A stretch of DNA of 64,000 bases from Bacillota bacterium (GTDB lineage: Bacteria > Bacillota_A > Clostridia > Lachnospirales > Lachnospiraceae). Positions within the stretch are counted from its first letter, which is position 1; each line of letters starts with the position of its first letter. The stretch lies in assembly GCA_023407175.1 (NCBI GenBank), contig JAEYMU010000024.1, positions 186,001 to 250,000 of the forward strand, read 5' to 3'. A program made the translations under genes and the position numbers. Below, one piece after another: positions 8,923 to 17,011 of this stretch. Below the pieces are notes generated by a model. That model ran no database searches. It had not been told where the DNA came from and worked only from the letters and a program-made list of their open reading frames with translations.

Positions 8923-9775
8923 AAAAAAACCAAAATCATCACCGGCAATGCGACAGGCACCCTGGCTTTATACCTTTGCAGATTTGATGAATCTGCTGCT
9001 TTGTTTCTTTATTATGATTGTCGCCTTCTCCGATATTAATGTGAATAAATTTGAACAGCTTTCCATATCCATTGCTAATTCCATCGGTGCTAAAAAAAAC
9101 AGCACAGCCTCGGATGGAATGATTGACTCCGGTATGTCGCAGATAGGCGGCTTGGAGCAATATTATTCCCTGCTAGATCAGGAAGCTACGGATGAAGATA
9201 CCTCCTCCGATCAAGAAGAGGACCCTGACCAGAGCGGTACGGCTACTGAAAAAGAGGAGCTTGACGAGGCAATTGCCAAGCTGGAGCAAAAGATGGAAGA
9301 AGAAACAACGGTCATGTATGATGAGGTATCGGAGCTGGCCGATCGGTATAACCTGACGGATTATGTGGAGCTTAGCATGGATGATCAGTATAAATATGTG
9401 GAGCTTACGTTAAAGGGGTCCGTTCTTTATGCTTCGGGGGATGCCAAAATCAAGAGGGCTGCTCTGCCCATACTAAACAGCATCGGCAACATAATTAATG
9501 AATTCAAGGGCTACGGCGTTGAAATAACGGGCCATACCGATAATGTACCGATGTCGGAGAACTCACAGTATAAGGATAATAACTGGCTCTCCTCGGCAAG
9601 AGCGCTGAATGCGGCCCAGTATCTGATTGAGGAATGCGGAGTCGATCCGGCGATGTTAAAGTATTCGGGAAGAGGGGAATATGATCCGATTGCAAGTAAT
9701 GCTACAGAGGAGGGCAGAGCGAAGAACAGAAGAATAGAGATAAAGATTTATAATGAATACAGTACTTCGCAGTAG
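8906..9775 (+). CDS. motB: Flagellar motor stator protein MotB
   Basis: MotB anchors the stator to peptidoglycan and supplies the ion-carrying aspartate. The 289-residue protein has the single membrane segment PWLYTFADLMNLLLCFFIMI with the conserved Asp in TFADL. A Glu/Asp-rich linker at about residues 90-135 follows, then an OmpA-like domain with EITGHTDNVPMSE and SARALNAAQYL motifs. Start is GTG 8906 within the end of motA, a usual coupling for this pair. Downstream lies a 262-bp gap filled by palindromic repeats before fliL. Confidence 0.95.
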   Translation: MRILARKKPKSSPAMRQAPWLYTFADLMNLLLCFFIMIVAFSDINVNKFEQLSISIANSIGAKKNSTASDGMIDSGMSQIGGLEQYYSLLDQEATDEDTSSDQEEDPDQSGTATEKEELDEAIAKLEQKMEEETTVMYDEVSELADRYNLTDYVELSMDDQYKYVELTLKGSVLYASGDAKIKRAALPILNSIGNIINEFKGYGVEITGHTDNVPMSENSQYKDNNWLSSARALNAAQYLIEECGVDPAMLKYSGRGEYDPIASNATEEGRAKNRRIEIKIYNEYSTSQ

Positions 9776-9778
9776 AAA

Positions 9779-9919
9779 GTTTGAAAGAAAATCACTTTCA
9801 AACTCCTTATTGAAGCAGTATCACAAGCAAGCTTGTGATATGCAGGGGTATAAGTTTGAAAGTAAAGGACACTTTCAAGCAGTATCACAAGCAAGGCTTG
9901 TGATACTGCACGGGTATAA
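9779..9919 (+). repeat. Two tandem copies of a two-hairpin palindromic element
   Basis: Each copy joins a small palindrome (GTTTGAAAG with CTTTCAAAC, 9779-9803; TTGAAAGT with ACTTTCAA near 9856-9877) to a larger one. The larger palindromes are TATCACAAGC-AA-GCTTGTGATA at 9819-9840 and a perfect 14-bp stem GCAGTATCACAAGC / GCTTGTGATACTGC at 9879-9909. Both end in a GGGTATAA-like sequence. A third copy lies at 27184-27258, so this is a dispersed family in the genome. The hairpins could stabilise or partly terminate the motB transcript. Confidence 0.85.
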
Positions 9920-9972
9920 ATAGGAATAACAGAAAAAATAACATTTATTGATAAAACCGGACAGATGTATCA

Positions 9973-10001
9973 TTGAATTGTGCTGCAGAATAAGCTATGA
10001 T
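9973..10001 (+). promoter_or_regulatory. Candidate sigma-A promoter for fliL and downstream genes
   Basis: TTGAAT (9973-9978) and TATGAT (9996-10001) are separated by exactly 17 bases, 36 bases before the fliL start codon. It lies just after the palindromic repeats, which supports a new transcription start here. Motif evidence only. Confidence 0.45.
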
Positions 10002-10037
10002 ATTTTTTATAGATACAATTAAGGGAGGCCTTCTCAA

Positions 10038-10547
10038 ATGAAAAAGAATATATTAACGGTAATCATAATGGCTATATCACTCATTAATACCGCATTGCTG
10101 GCAGTTTTGATTTTTTCCATTGTGCCGGCTGCCGACAGAACAAACAAATTTGTTGCAAAAGTGGCATCCATCGTTGATCTTGAGTTGGAATCCCCGAATC
10201 CTGCGGATGAAATTACCGTGGATGATATTGTTAATTATGATTTCTCGGAATCCATAACAAGCATGCTCAAAAGTGATGACGGAGAAAACCACTATCTTAA
10301 AGTTGACATTACCCTTCAGGAAAATATGAATAATGAAGACTATGAGAAGCTGTATGAAAAGGTGGAGGGTAATGAGAAGCCTCTTAGGGAAATCATCGAA
10401 ACTGAGTTTTCAAAATATACAAGACAGGAGCTGGAGGATGAAGCCACCAAGTCTAAGATCAAGGCGGATTTGCTGACGAAAATCCAGGAGTATTTTGATT
10501 CTGATTTTATTATCAATGTGTCCTTAAGTAATTATCTGATTGAATAA
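10038..10547 (+). CDS. fliL: Flagellar basal body-associated protein FliL
   Basis: FliL is a single-pass inner-membrane protein that surrounds or stabilises the stator at the basal body. The 169-residue product starts with a short cytoplasmic Lys-containing tail and a membrane segment (ILTVIIMAISLINTALLAVL), followed by an extracytoplasmic domain with LKVDITLQ and a C-terminal KIQEYFDSDFIINVSLSNY region typical of the family. A GGGAGG precedes the ATG. It leads into fliM as in B. subtilis. Confidence 0.92.
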   Translation: MKKNILTVIIMAISLINTALLAVLIFSIVPAADRTNKFVAKVASIVDLELESPNPADEITVDDIVNYDFSESITSMLKSDDGENHYLKVDITLQENMNNEDYEKLYEKVEGNEKPLREIIETEFSKYTRQELEDEATKSKIKADLLTKIQEYFDSDFIINVSLSNYLIE

Positions 10548-10652
10548 TTTCTTTCTACATTATGCACAGAAAACGTGCGTAAGGAATAGGAAAAAAAATG
10601 ATGATTTTATAAATATTTTGTGTTATTATGTTACTATTAGGAGGTAAGGACA

Positions 10653-11633
10653 ATGGGCGATGTCTTATCCCAAAGTGAGATAGATAATCTGCTGGCAGCG
10701 CTCTCGAGCGGAGAACTGGATGCGGATGACTATAGAGAAACTTCGGAAAAGCAGATTAAGATATATGACTTTGCCAGACCGTCGAAGTTTTCGAAGGAAC
10801 ATCTGCGTACCATGAATATTATATTTGAGCATTATGCCCGTTTACTTTCTACCAACCTTCCGGCATATCTTCGAAAAAATGTCCAGGTGGAGGTAAGGAA
10901 TTCCGAAGCGGTTCAATATTCTGAATTTACGAATGCTCTGTCTAATCCGGTATTGTTAGGAATTGTTGATTTTTCACCATTAGAGGGAAATATTATTATT
11001 GAACTGGCGGATAATCTAGGGTATGCTATTGTAGATCGAATGCTTGGAGGTGGAGGATATCCATTAGAAAAAGTCAGAGACTTCTCCGAGATTGAGTTAT
11101 CGATTATCGAGCGTATATTCAACGTCTGCACGAATTTGCTCCGCGAGCCCTGGGCTAATGTAATACAAATACACCCAAGACTATTGAGAATAGAGACAAA
11201 TTCACAGTTTGCGCAGATCATTTCCCCAAGTGAGATGATATCACTTGTAACCTTGAATATCAAAATCGGTAATATTGAGGGAATGATGAACATCTGTCTC
11301 CCTTATGTCTGCCTGGAGAAGGTAATTGATAAACTGAATACGAAATACTGGTATTCTTCTATGCAGGTGAGTGATGATAAGTCCTATCAGGATATCATTG
11401 AAATAGCAATTGCAAAATCCAGGGTACCCCTTCGGGCTGTTCTTGGTAGGAGTACCATATCAGTCAATGATTTTATGAACATGCAAAAGGGAGATATCAT
11501 TAAATTAAATTCCAAGGTGGATGATGAATTATCTATTTATGTAGGTAATCTGCATAAATTTACCGCACTTCCGGGTGCATCCTCAGGCTCTTATGCGGTA
11601 AAGATTTCAACTATAATAAGAGGAGAGGAGTAA
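10653..11633 (+). CDS. fliM: Flagellar motor switch protein FliM
   Basis: FliM is the middle C-ring protein that binds phosphorylated CheY and transmits the turn signal. The 326-residue protein begins MGDVLSQSEIDNLLAAL, the CheY-P-binding N-terminal motif. The CheC-like middle domain contains a GGGGYP motif, and a C-terminal SpoA/FliN-like domain lies at about residues 245-320. AGGAGG lies 8 bases before the ATG. It is separated by 6 bases from fliY, so the two switch proteins are co-translated. Confidence 0.96.
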   Translation: MGDVLSQSEIDNLLAALSSGELDADDYRETSEKQIKIYDFARPSKFSKEHLRTMNIIFEHYARLLSTNLPAYLRKNVQVEVRNSEAVQYSEFTNALSNPVLLGIVDFSPLEGNIIIELADNLGYAIVDRMLGGGGYPLEKVRDFSEIELSIIERIFNVCTNLLREPWANVIQIHPRLLRIETNSQFAQIISPSEMISLVTLNIKIGNIEGMMNICLPYVCLEKVIDKLNTKYWYSSMQVSDDKSYQDIIEIAIAKSRVPLRAVLGRSTISVNDFMNMQKGDIIKLNSKVDDELSIYVGNLHKFTALPGASSGSYAVKISTIIRGEE

Positions 11634-11639
11634 CAGGCA

Positions 11640-12833
11640 ATGGATGGTATGCTATCCCAAGAAGAAATTAATGCCCTGCTTAATGGTATGAATACAGATG
11701 AATCGGCAAGTCAGGTGCAGGATAAGTTGACGGATGCCGAGAAGGATGCAATTGGGGAAATATCCAATATCAGCATGGGAACGGCTGCGACAACACTTTT
11801 TTCTCTGGTAAATCAAAGAGTACATATTACCACTCCGGTTGTAGAATATGCGACCTGGAAGGATATTGTAAATCGTTATGATGCGCCCTGTGTTTTCATA
11901 CAAATTTATTATGAAGACGGTCTTGATGGTAATAATATTTTAATTTTAAAGGAAAAAGACGTTAAGACTATTACTGATTTAATGATGGGTGGTGACGGTA
12001 CCAACATAAGCGGAGAATTATCGGAGCTGCACTTAAGTGCGATCAGTGAAGCAATGAACCAGATGATGGGTTCTGCGGCGACTTCGATATCCTCAATGCT
12101 GGAAAAGAGAGTAAATATAAGCCCGCCGACGGCGACGGTCATCGATTTATATGAGCATATGAGCGGTGAAAATATAGCTGAATTCCTGAAGGGAAGCTTT
12201 GTTCAGGTATCCTTCCACATGGTGATCGGTGATTTGGTCGACAGTTTGCTGATGCAGCTATATCCGTTTGAATTTGCGAGAGATTTATATAAGCAGTTTG
12301 TTCATGCAACTGCGATGGAGCCCGATATTCCGGCCAAACCGCCTGTGAATAATACGGCAACGAATACTCCGACACCGCCTCCGGCCCCCGCGCCCCAGGC
12401 ACCTTCACCGCAACAGATGCCTCCTCAGGCTATGCAGCCCGGATATATGCCATATCCGTATCCATATCCGCCTCAGGGGACAATGCCCCAGGCAGCACCT
12501 TATATGATGCCGGTGGCGCAGGACGTTAATGTTCAGCAGGTGCAATTTGCTCCCTTTAATCCTATGGCCGGGGGAGTAGCACAACCGGAGAACATTGATT
12601 TATTAATGGATGTTCCTTTGGAAGTGACGGTTGAGCTTGGAAGAACCAGTAAATCAATTAAGGAAATTTTAGATTTTTCGCCGGGAACCATTATTGAATT
12701 AAACCGTCTGGCAGGCGAGCCGATTGATGTTTTGGTTAATGGTAAATATGTAGCAAAGGGTGAAGTAGTGGTTATGGAAGAAGCCTTTGGTATCAGAGTT
12801 ACTGAAATTATAAAACAAAAACAGATGAGCTAA
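11640..12833 (+). CDS. fliY: Flagellar motor switch phosphatase FliY (CheC-FliN type)
   Basis: This 397-residue protein combines three parts. The N-terminal LSQEEINALL motif resembles the FliM CheY-binding peptide. A CheC-type phosphatase domain has both active-site patterns intact (DAIGEISN and AISEAMNQ, each E-x2-N). A C-terminal FliN/SpoA domain lies at about residues 320-397. The domains are joined by a long Pro/Gln/Met/Tyr-rich linker at about residues 225-310. FliY serves as a C-ring component and removes phosphate from CheY-P. Intact motifs suggest an active phosphatase alongside the CheC encoded downstream. Confidence 0.95.
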   Translation: MDGMLSQEEINALLNGMNTDESASQVQDKLTDAEKDAIGEISNISMGTAATTLFSLVNQRVHITTPVVEYATWKDIVNRYDAPCVFIQIYYEDGLDGNNILILKEKDVKTITDLMMGGDGTNISGELSELHLSAISEAMNQMMGSAATSISSMLEKRVNISPPTATVIDLYEHMSGENIAEFLKGSFVQVSFHMVIGDLVDSLLMQLYPFEFARDLYKQFVHATAMEPDIPAKPPVNNTATNTPTPPPAPAPQAPSPQQMPPQAMQPGYMPYPYPYPPQGTMPQAAPYMMPVAQDVNVQQVQFAPFNPMAGGVAQPENIDLLMDVPLEVTVELGRTSKSIKEILDFSPGTIIELNRLAGEPIDVLVNGKYVAKGEVVVMEEAFGIRVTEIIKQKQMS

Positions 12834-12870
12834 ACTATATTACAAATACAATGAGATAGGAGATTAGAAA

Positions 12871-13233
12871 ATGGCGAAGAGTATTTTGATTTGCGATGAT
12901 GCTGCTTTTATGAGAATGATGATTAAGGATATCTTAACCAAGAATGGTTATAACATTGCGGGTGAGGCAGAAAACGGACTAAAAGCGATTGATAAGTATG
13001 CGGAGACAAAGCCGGACCTGGTAATGATGGATATCACGATGCCGGAGATGGACGGAATTCAGGCTCTGAAAAAGATCAAGGCAACGGACCCCAGCGCCAA
13101 TGTTATTATGTGTTCTGCTATGGGACAGCAGGCAATGGTTATTGAATCAATCCAATCAGGTGCTAAGGATTTCATCGTTAAGCCATTCCAGGCAGATCGT
13201 GTTTTAGAAGCAGTAAAGAAAGCAGTGGGTTAA
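12871..13233 (+). CDS. cheY: Chemotaxis response regulator CheY
   Basis: CheY is the single-domain regulator phosphorylated by CheA and bound by FliM/FliY. The 120-residue protein has the acidic pair D9-D10, the phospho-acceptor D54 in VMMDITMPEMDG, a conserved Ser in MCSAMGQ and the Lys of FIVKPFQ. It lies between fliY and fliO, the same place as in B. subtilis, unlike the proteobacterial arrangement. GGAG-like sequence precedes the ATG. Confidence 0.97.
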   Translation: MAKSILICDDAAFMRMMIKDILTKNGYNIAGEAENGLKAIDKYAETKPDLVMMDITMPEMDGIQALKKIKATDPSANVIMCSAMGQQAMVIESIQSGAKDFIVKPFQADRVLEAVKKAVG

Positions 13234-13234
13234 T

Positions 13235-13627
13235 ATGCCCCTGTCATCAACACCAATACCGAGTGAGGCACCTTTACATAGTGATTTTTCGGGAGCGGGC
13301 AGTATAATGGAATTGATTGGATTACTATTTATTCTGATTCTAATTCTGTTCGCTGCCTTTTATGCCACAAAGATAGTAGGCAAAGTATCGGCAGGTCAGT
13401 TCAAGCACAGCAATTTTAAGGTGATTGATACATATCGCATCAGTCCTAATAAATATATGCAAATTGTTAAGGTGGCAAATAAGTATCTTGTGATTGCTGT
13501 CAGTAAGGATTCCATCAAATTTATAACTGAGTTGGAGGAAACCGAGGTATCGATTAAGGATATCAATGCAAAAGAGAATATGAGTTTTAAACAAATTCTT
13601 GAGAAAGTACGTAATAAGTCAACGTGA
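13235..13627 (+). CDS. fliO: Flagellar biosynthesis protein FliO (FliZ in Bacillus)
   Basis: This is a 130-residue protein with a short N-terminal tail, one membrane segment (MELIGLLFILILILFAAFYAT) and a cytoplasmic domain whose core is FKVIDTYRISPNKYMQIVKV, the pattern of FliO/FliZ. FliO helps assemble the FliP-FliQ-FliR export gate. It begins one base after the cheY stop region and precedes fliP. Family sequences are short and variable, so position adds much of the confidence. Confidence 0.88.
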   Translation: MPLSSTPIPSEAPLHSDFSGAGSIMELIGLLFILILILFAAFYATKIVGKVSAGQFKHSNFKVIDTYRISPNKYMQIVKVANKYLVIAVSKDSIKFITELEETEVSIKDINAKENMSFKQILEKVRNKST

Positions 13628-13675
13628 CGGGTTTAAATTTGTTGTCACGCACAAAACGGGTAAAGGTTGGTAAAC

Positions 13676-14554
13676 ATGAATAAACATGTTCGAAAATGCT
13701 TAAGAAAAAAACCTGCCATTATCGTTATGATGTTAACGATTTGCATGTTAGCCTTTTTTGGAAGTAATATTGCCTCTGCATCGACGGTTGATACAACGAC
13801 CTCTGCTGATAATAATGACACTACGACCAATAGTAATGAAACCTCTTCGGATACCTCCGGAAATATTAACGGTTCTCTGGGACCGCTTCAGTTTTCGCTG
13901 AATACGGATCAGAACAACGGATTATCTGCTACCCTGCAGATGCTTTTGGTATTGACGGTAATCAGTTTGGCACCATCCATATTGATTATGGTGACCTCCT
14001 TTACCAGAATTATCATTGTACTGCATTTTGTCAGAGTTGCGCTGGGAACACAGACGACTCCGCCGAATCAGGTATTGGTAGGCCTGGCACTGTTTTTAAC
14101 CCTATTCATCATGTCGCCGGTATTTACACAAATCAATAACGATGCATTAAAACCATTTGCCGCAGGAGAGATTACACAGAAGGAGGCCTATGAAAAAGGC
14201 ATAGAACCCCTTCGTACCTTTATGCTTAAGCAGATTAAGCAGGGGGGCAAAAAGGATTTGGAGCTGTTTGTGGATATTAAGGGCATCGATCAGATGGACA
14301 GTGAGGCTGATATACCGACCGATGTTATTATCCCTGCTTTTATAACCAGTGAGTTGAAGAAAGCATTTATCATAGGCTTTCTTATATACATACCCTTTAT
14401 TATAATAGATATGGTAGTGGCCTCTACATTGATGTCAATGGGTATGATGATGCTGCCGCCTACGATGATTTCCATGCCGTTTAAGATACTTCTGTTCATT
14501 ATTGCGGACGGCTGGGATTTAATTATAGGGCAGCTGGTCCAAACATTTTACTAG
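13676..14554 (+). CDS. fliP: Flagellar export gate protein FliP
   Basis: FliP forms the core pentamer of the export gate. The protein of about 292 residues has an N-terminal signal-like segment (IIVMMLTICMLAFFGSN) and a Thr/Ser/Asn-rich stretch. The conserved FliP regions follow: LTVISLAPSILIMVTSFTRI, LRVALGTQ-like VRVALGTQTTPPNQVLVGL, and the C-terminal IPFIIIDMVVASTLMSMGMM. The ATG at 13676 is chosen because AAAGG stands 9 bases upstream. A TTG at 13667 would overlap that site. Confidence 0.97.
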   Translation: MNKHVRKCLRKKPAIIVMMLTICMLAFFGSNIASASTVDTTTSADNNDTTTNSNETSSDTSGNINGSLGPLQFSLNTDQNNGLSATLQMLLVLTVISLAPSILIMVTSFTRIIIVLHFVRVALGTQTTPPNQVLVGLALFLTLFIMSPVFTQINNDALKPFAAGEITQKEAYEKGIEPLRTFMLKQIKQGGKKDLELFVDIKGIDQMDSEADIPTDVIIPAFITSELKKAFIIGFLIYIPFIIIDMVVASTLMSMGMMMLPPTMISMPFKILLFIIADGWDLIIGQLVQTFY

Positions 14555-14621
14555 CGGAGTATAAAAGAACGCAAGTGTATTTGGTATAAACAAATTCAAA
14601 GGGAAGGGCATAGGTTTTCGT

Positions 14622-14897
14622 ATGAATGATAATGTTGTAATTGATATTGCAAGAACGGCTTTATACATTGTAATAAAGACCTCGGCGCCAATGCTGCTTG
14701 TTTCCCTGGTGATCGGTTTGATTATAAGTATTCTTCAGACAGTTACATCCATCCAGGAGCAAACCCTCACATTTGTTCCGAAATTTATTGCTGTATTCCT
14801 GATTATCATGCTGTGCGGCAGTTGGATTTTGACGACACTGAGGGATTATATGATAGATTTGTTTTCGAATTTTGGATATTATATCAGTAACCTATGA
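14622..14897 (+). CDS. fliQ: Flagellar export gate protein FliQ
   Basis: FliQ is a two-helix membrane hairpin of the export gate. The 91-residue product has two hydrophobic segments separated by the conserved QTVTSIQEQTLTFVPK loop, the normal family length. Its stop overlaps the fliR start by 4 bases. The leader holds a 15-base block (AATTCAAAGGGAAGG) that recurs at the same distance before dxr. Confidence 0.96.
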   Translation: MNDNVVIDIARTALYIVIKTSAPMLLVSLVIGLIISILQTVTSIQEQTLTFVPKFIAVFLIIMLCGSWILTTLRDYMIDLFSNFGYYISNL

Positions 14898-15661
14898 CAA
14901 TTTCCATTGAGAATTTTGAGGTTTATTTACTGATACTTGTGAGGATTACCGGTTTTATTTTTACGGCTCCTTTTTTTTCGTTAAGGAATGTGCCTGTTAG
15001 AGTAAAGGCAGGACTTGGAATTTTTATAGCTTCAATTGTTTTTTATACGATGGAGACACCACAGCTGGAATATTCCACAATCATTGAGTTCTCCATCCTG
15101 GTGGTGAAGGAAGCCTTGGCTGGAGCCATTCTGGGCCTGTTTGCCAATATTGCCTATTATATATTAAACTTTGCCGGGCAGATGCTTGACATGCAGATCG
15201 GTTTTTCCATGATAAATGAGCTGGATCCTGTTACCAGCGTCCAGTCAACCATATCGGCAAATTTTTACGGCTATTTGGTGCTGATTATCATGATGGTTAC
15301 AAATCTGCATCTGTATTTCCTCAAGGCAGTAATAAATTCTTTTGATGTCATAGGAATCGGTAAGGTTAATCTTAATCCAGAATTGTATAAAGTAATGGTG
15401 CAATTTATTACCGACTATTTTGTAATAGGCTTTCGTATTATCCTTCCCGTCTTTGCGGCGATTCTGATGATAGATACAATCCTTGCAATCCTCGCAAAAA
15501 TCGCTCCGCAATTGAACATGTTTGTCATTGGTATGCAGATTAAGATTTTTGTGGGACTGGCAGTGATGTTGTTGGTGATTGGAGCATTGCCGGGGATTGC
15601 CGATTTCATCTTTGAGGAAATGGTTAAAATGCTGCAAAGCGCTATTGTACTTTTGAAATAG
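14894..15661 (+). CDS. fliR: Flagellar export gate protein FliR
   Basis: FliR is the single-copy subunit that completes the FliPQR export gate. The 255-residue, highly hydrophobic protein has about six membrane stretches and the conserved pattern LVRITGFIFTAPFFSLRNVP near the N-terminus, plus MQIGFSMINELDP and a C-terminal KIFVGLAVMLLVI segment. It starts with an ATGA overlap with fliQ. It is followed 23 bases later by flhB. Confidence 0.96.
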   Translation: MTISIENFEVYLLILVRITGFIFTAPFFSLRNVPVRVKAGLGIFIASIVFYTMETPQLEYSTIIEFSILVVKEALAGAILGLFANIAYYILNFAGQMLDMQIGFSMINELDPVTSVQSTISANFYGYLVLIIMMVTNLHLYFLKAVINSFDVIGIGKVNLNPELYKVMVQFITDYFVIGFRIILPVFAAILMIDTILAILAKIAPQLNMFVIGMQIKIFVGLAVMLLVIGALPGIADFIFEEMVKMLQSAIVLLK

Positions 15662-15684
15662 GCTTTGCCGGAGGGAGGTATCCT

Positions 15685-16815
15685 TTGAATAAGAAAGAGC
15701 ATAAAAGTGATTCCGCCCTGCTGCTTCGTTACAACCTCCAGTTCTTTGCGGACAATGCGGATAAAACAGAGGAGCCTACGGCCAAAAAGCTGAATGATGC
15801 CAGAAGCGAAGGGCAGGTTGCCAGAAGCAATGAATTGATTACCGCATCCGGACTAACAGCACTGTTTTTTATTCTTCAGATATTTGTCGGATACTATGGA
15901 AACCAGTTCATCAAGGCCTTCCGGTTGTTTTTTGGTAACATCCATAAAATGGCAGGTGAAGAATTTTCCATATTGACTGCGCAAAGCGTCTTAGCAGAAG
16001 CGTTTCGTATTATAATTTACACCTGTCTTCCGGCTTTTATTATAGGAGTTATAGTATCAATTGTCATTTTGCTTTTACAGGTAAAATGGAAGGTGTCAAC
16101 AAAAATTATAACTCCAAAATTCAGTAAGATAAATCCGGTGAATGGTTTTAAGCGGATTCTAAGCAAGGATAAGCTGGTGGAGCTGTTTATCGATGTTATT
16201 AAAATTATTGTTATCTGTTCTATTGCCTACAGCACTCTGAAAAATGAATGGGAGACATTGTTTTCACTCTATGACATGGACCTGGTGCCGGCAATTATAT
16301 TGATCGGGAAGCTTATTATTTCCCTGGGATTAAAAATAAGCCTGATTTTTTTACTGATTGGTTTTGGGGATTTAATCTATCAGAAGATTAAATTCAAAAA
16401 GGATATGAGGATGTCGAAGCAGGACGTCAAGGATGAATATAAGAACAGTGAAGGAGATCCGCAGGTAAAAAGCAAGATTCGTGCAAAAATGAGGGAGGTA
16501 TCCATGCAGAGAATGATGCAGGCACTTCCGAAGGCGGATGTTGTTATTACCAACCCGACACATCTGGCTGCTGCAATCCAGTATGACAAATCAAAATCAG
16601 CCGCGCCGGTACTGCTGGCGAAGGGTGCCGATTACCTGGCACAAAAGATTAAAGAGGTTGCTAAGGAGCATCAGATAGAAATTGTTGAGAACAAGCCTCT
16701 GGCCAGAATGCTCTATTATAATGTAGAGATTGGAGAAGAAATTCCGCCTGAGCTGTATCAGATGACAGCAGAGGTACTTGCGTACGTCTATGGGCTTAAG
16801 AATAAAGTAAGTTAA
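15685..16815 (+). CDS. flhB: Flagellar export switch protein FlhB
   Basis: FlhB controls substrate specificity of the export apparatus by autocleavage. The 376-residue protein has the N-terminal DKTEEPTAKKLNDARSEGQV motif and four membrane segments. The cytoplasmic domain contains the self-cleavage site NPTH (in VVITNPTHLAAA), followed by the usual VLLAKGADYLAQKI region. Start codon is TTG at 15685 behind a GGAGGGAGG purine tract. The next gene, flhA, is separated by a large inverted repeat. Confidence 0.97.
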   Translation: MNKKEHKSDSALLLRYNLQFFADNADKTEEPTAKKLNDARSEGQVARSNELITASGLTALFFILQIFVGYYGNQFIKAFRLFFGNIHKMAGEEFSILTAQSVLAEAFRIIIYTCLPAFIIGVIVSIVILLLQVKWKVSTKIITPKFSKINPVNGFKRILSKDKLVELFIDVIKIIVICSIAYSTLKNEWETLFSLYDMDLVPAIILIGKLIISLGLKISLIFLLIGFGDLIYQKIKFKKDMRMSKQDVKDEYKNSEGDPQVKSKIRAKMREVSMQRMMQALPKADVVITNPTHLAAAIQYDKSKSAAPVLLAKGADYLAQKIKEVAKEHQIEIVENKPLARMLYYNVEIGEEIPPELYQMTAEVLAYVYGLKNKVS

Positions 16816-16823
16816 TTAGGTAC

Positions 16824-16960
16824 TTGCGAAACAATATAATCTACTATATTTTCCGAGCAACAGATACAAATTTCTCCGCTCCAACGCTCCTTCCGCTTAA
16901 CTTCCGCTCTGAAATTGTATATGTTGTTCGGAAAATTATTAACTCTTGCTAGTTTCGCAA
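16824..16960. repeat. MITE-like imperfect inverted repeat between flhB and flhA
   Basis: The 137-bp segment starts with TTGCGAAAC (16824-16832) and ends with its exact reverse complement GTTTCGCAA (16952-16960). Inner arms also pair: TTTTCCGAGCAACA at 16849-16862 against TGTTGTTCGGAAAA at 16922-16935 (one change), and ATACAAATTTC against GAAATTGTAT. The centre is C-rich (repeated TCCGCT/CTTCCGCT). The structure suggests a miniature non-coding mobile element or a large folded leader. No coding frame was seen. Confidence 0.7.
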
Positions 16961-16972
16961 TTATCTAAGTAA

Positions 16973-17004
16973 TTGGAGGAAAATCCTCCAACAAAAAGGA
17001 GGAT
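16973..17004 (+). promoter_or_regulatory. SD-complementary hairpin at the flhA ribosome-binding site
   Basis: TTGGAGGA (16973-16980) and TCCTCCAA (16984-16991) form a perfect 8-bp stem with a 3-base loop. The true ribosome-binding site AAGGAGGAT follows at 16996-17004, and TCCTCC could pair with it instead. The design repeats what is seen before flbD. Confidence 0.55.
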
Positions 17005-17011
17005 TGGAAGG

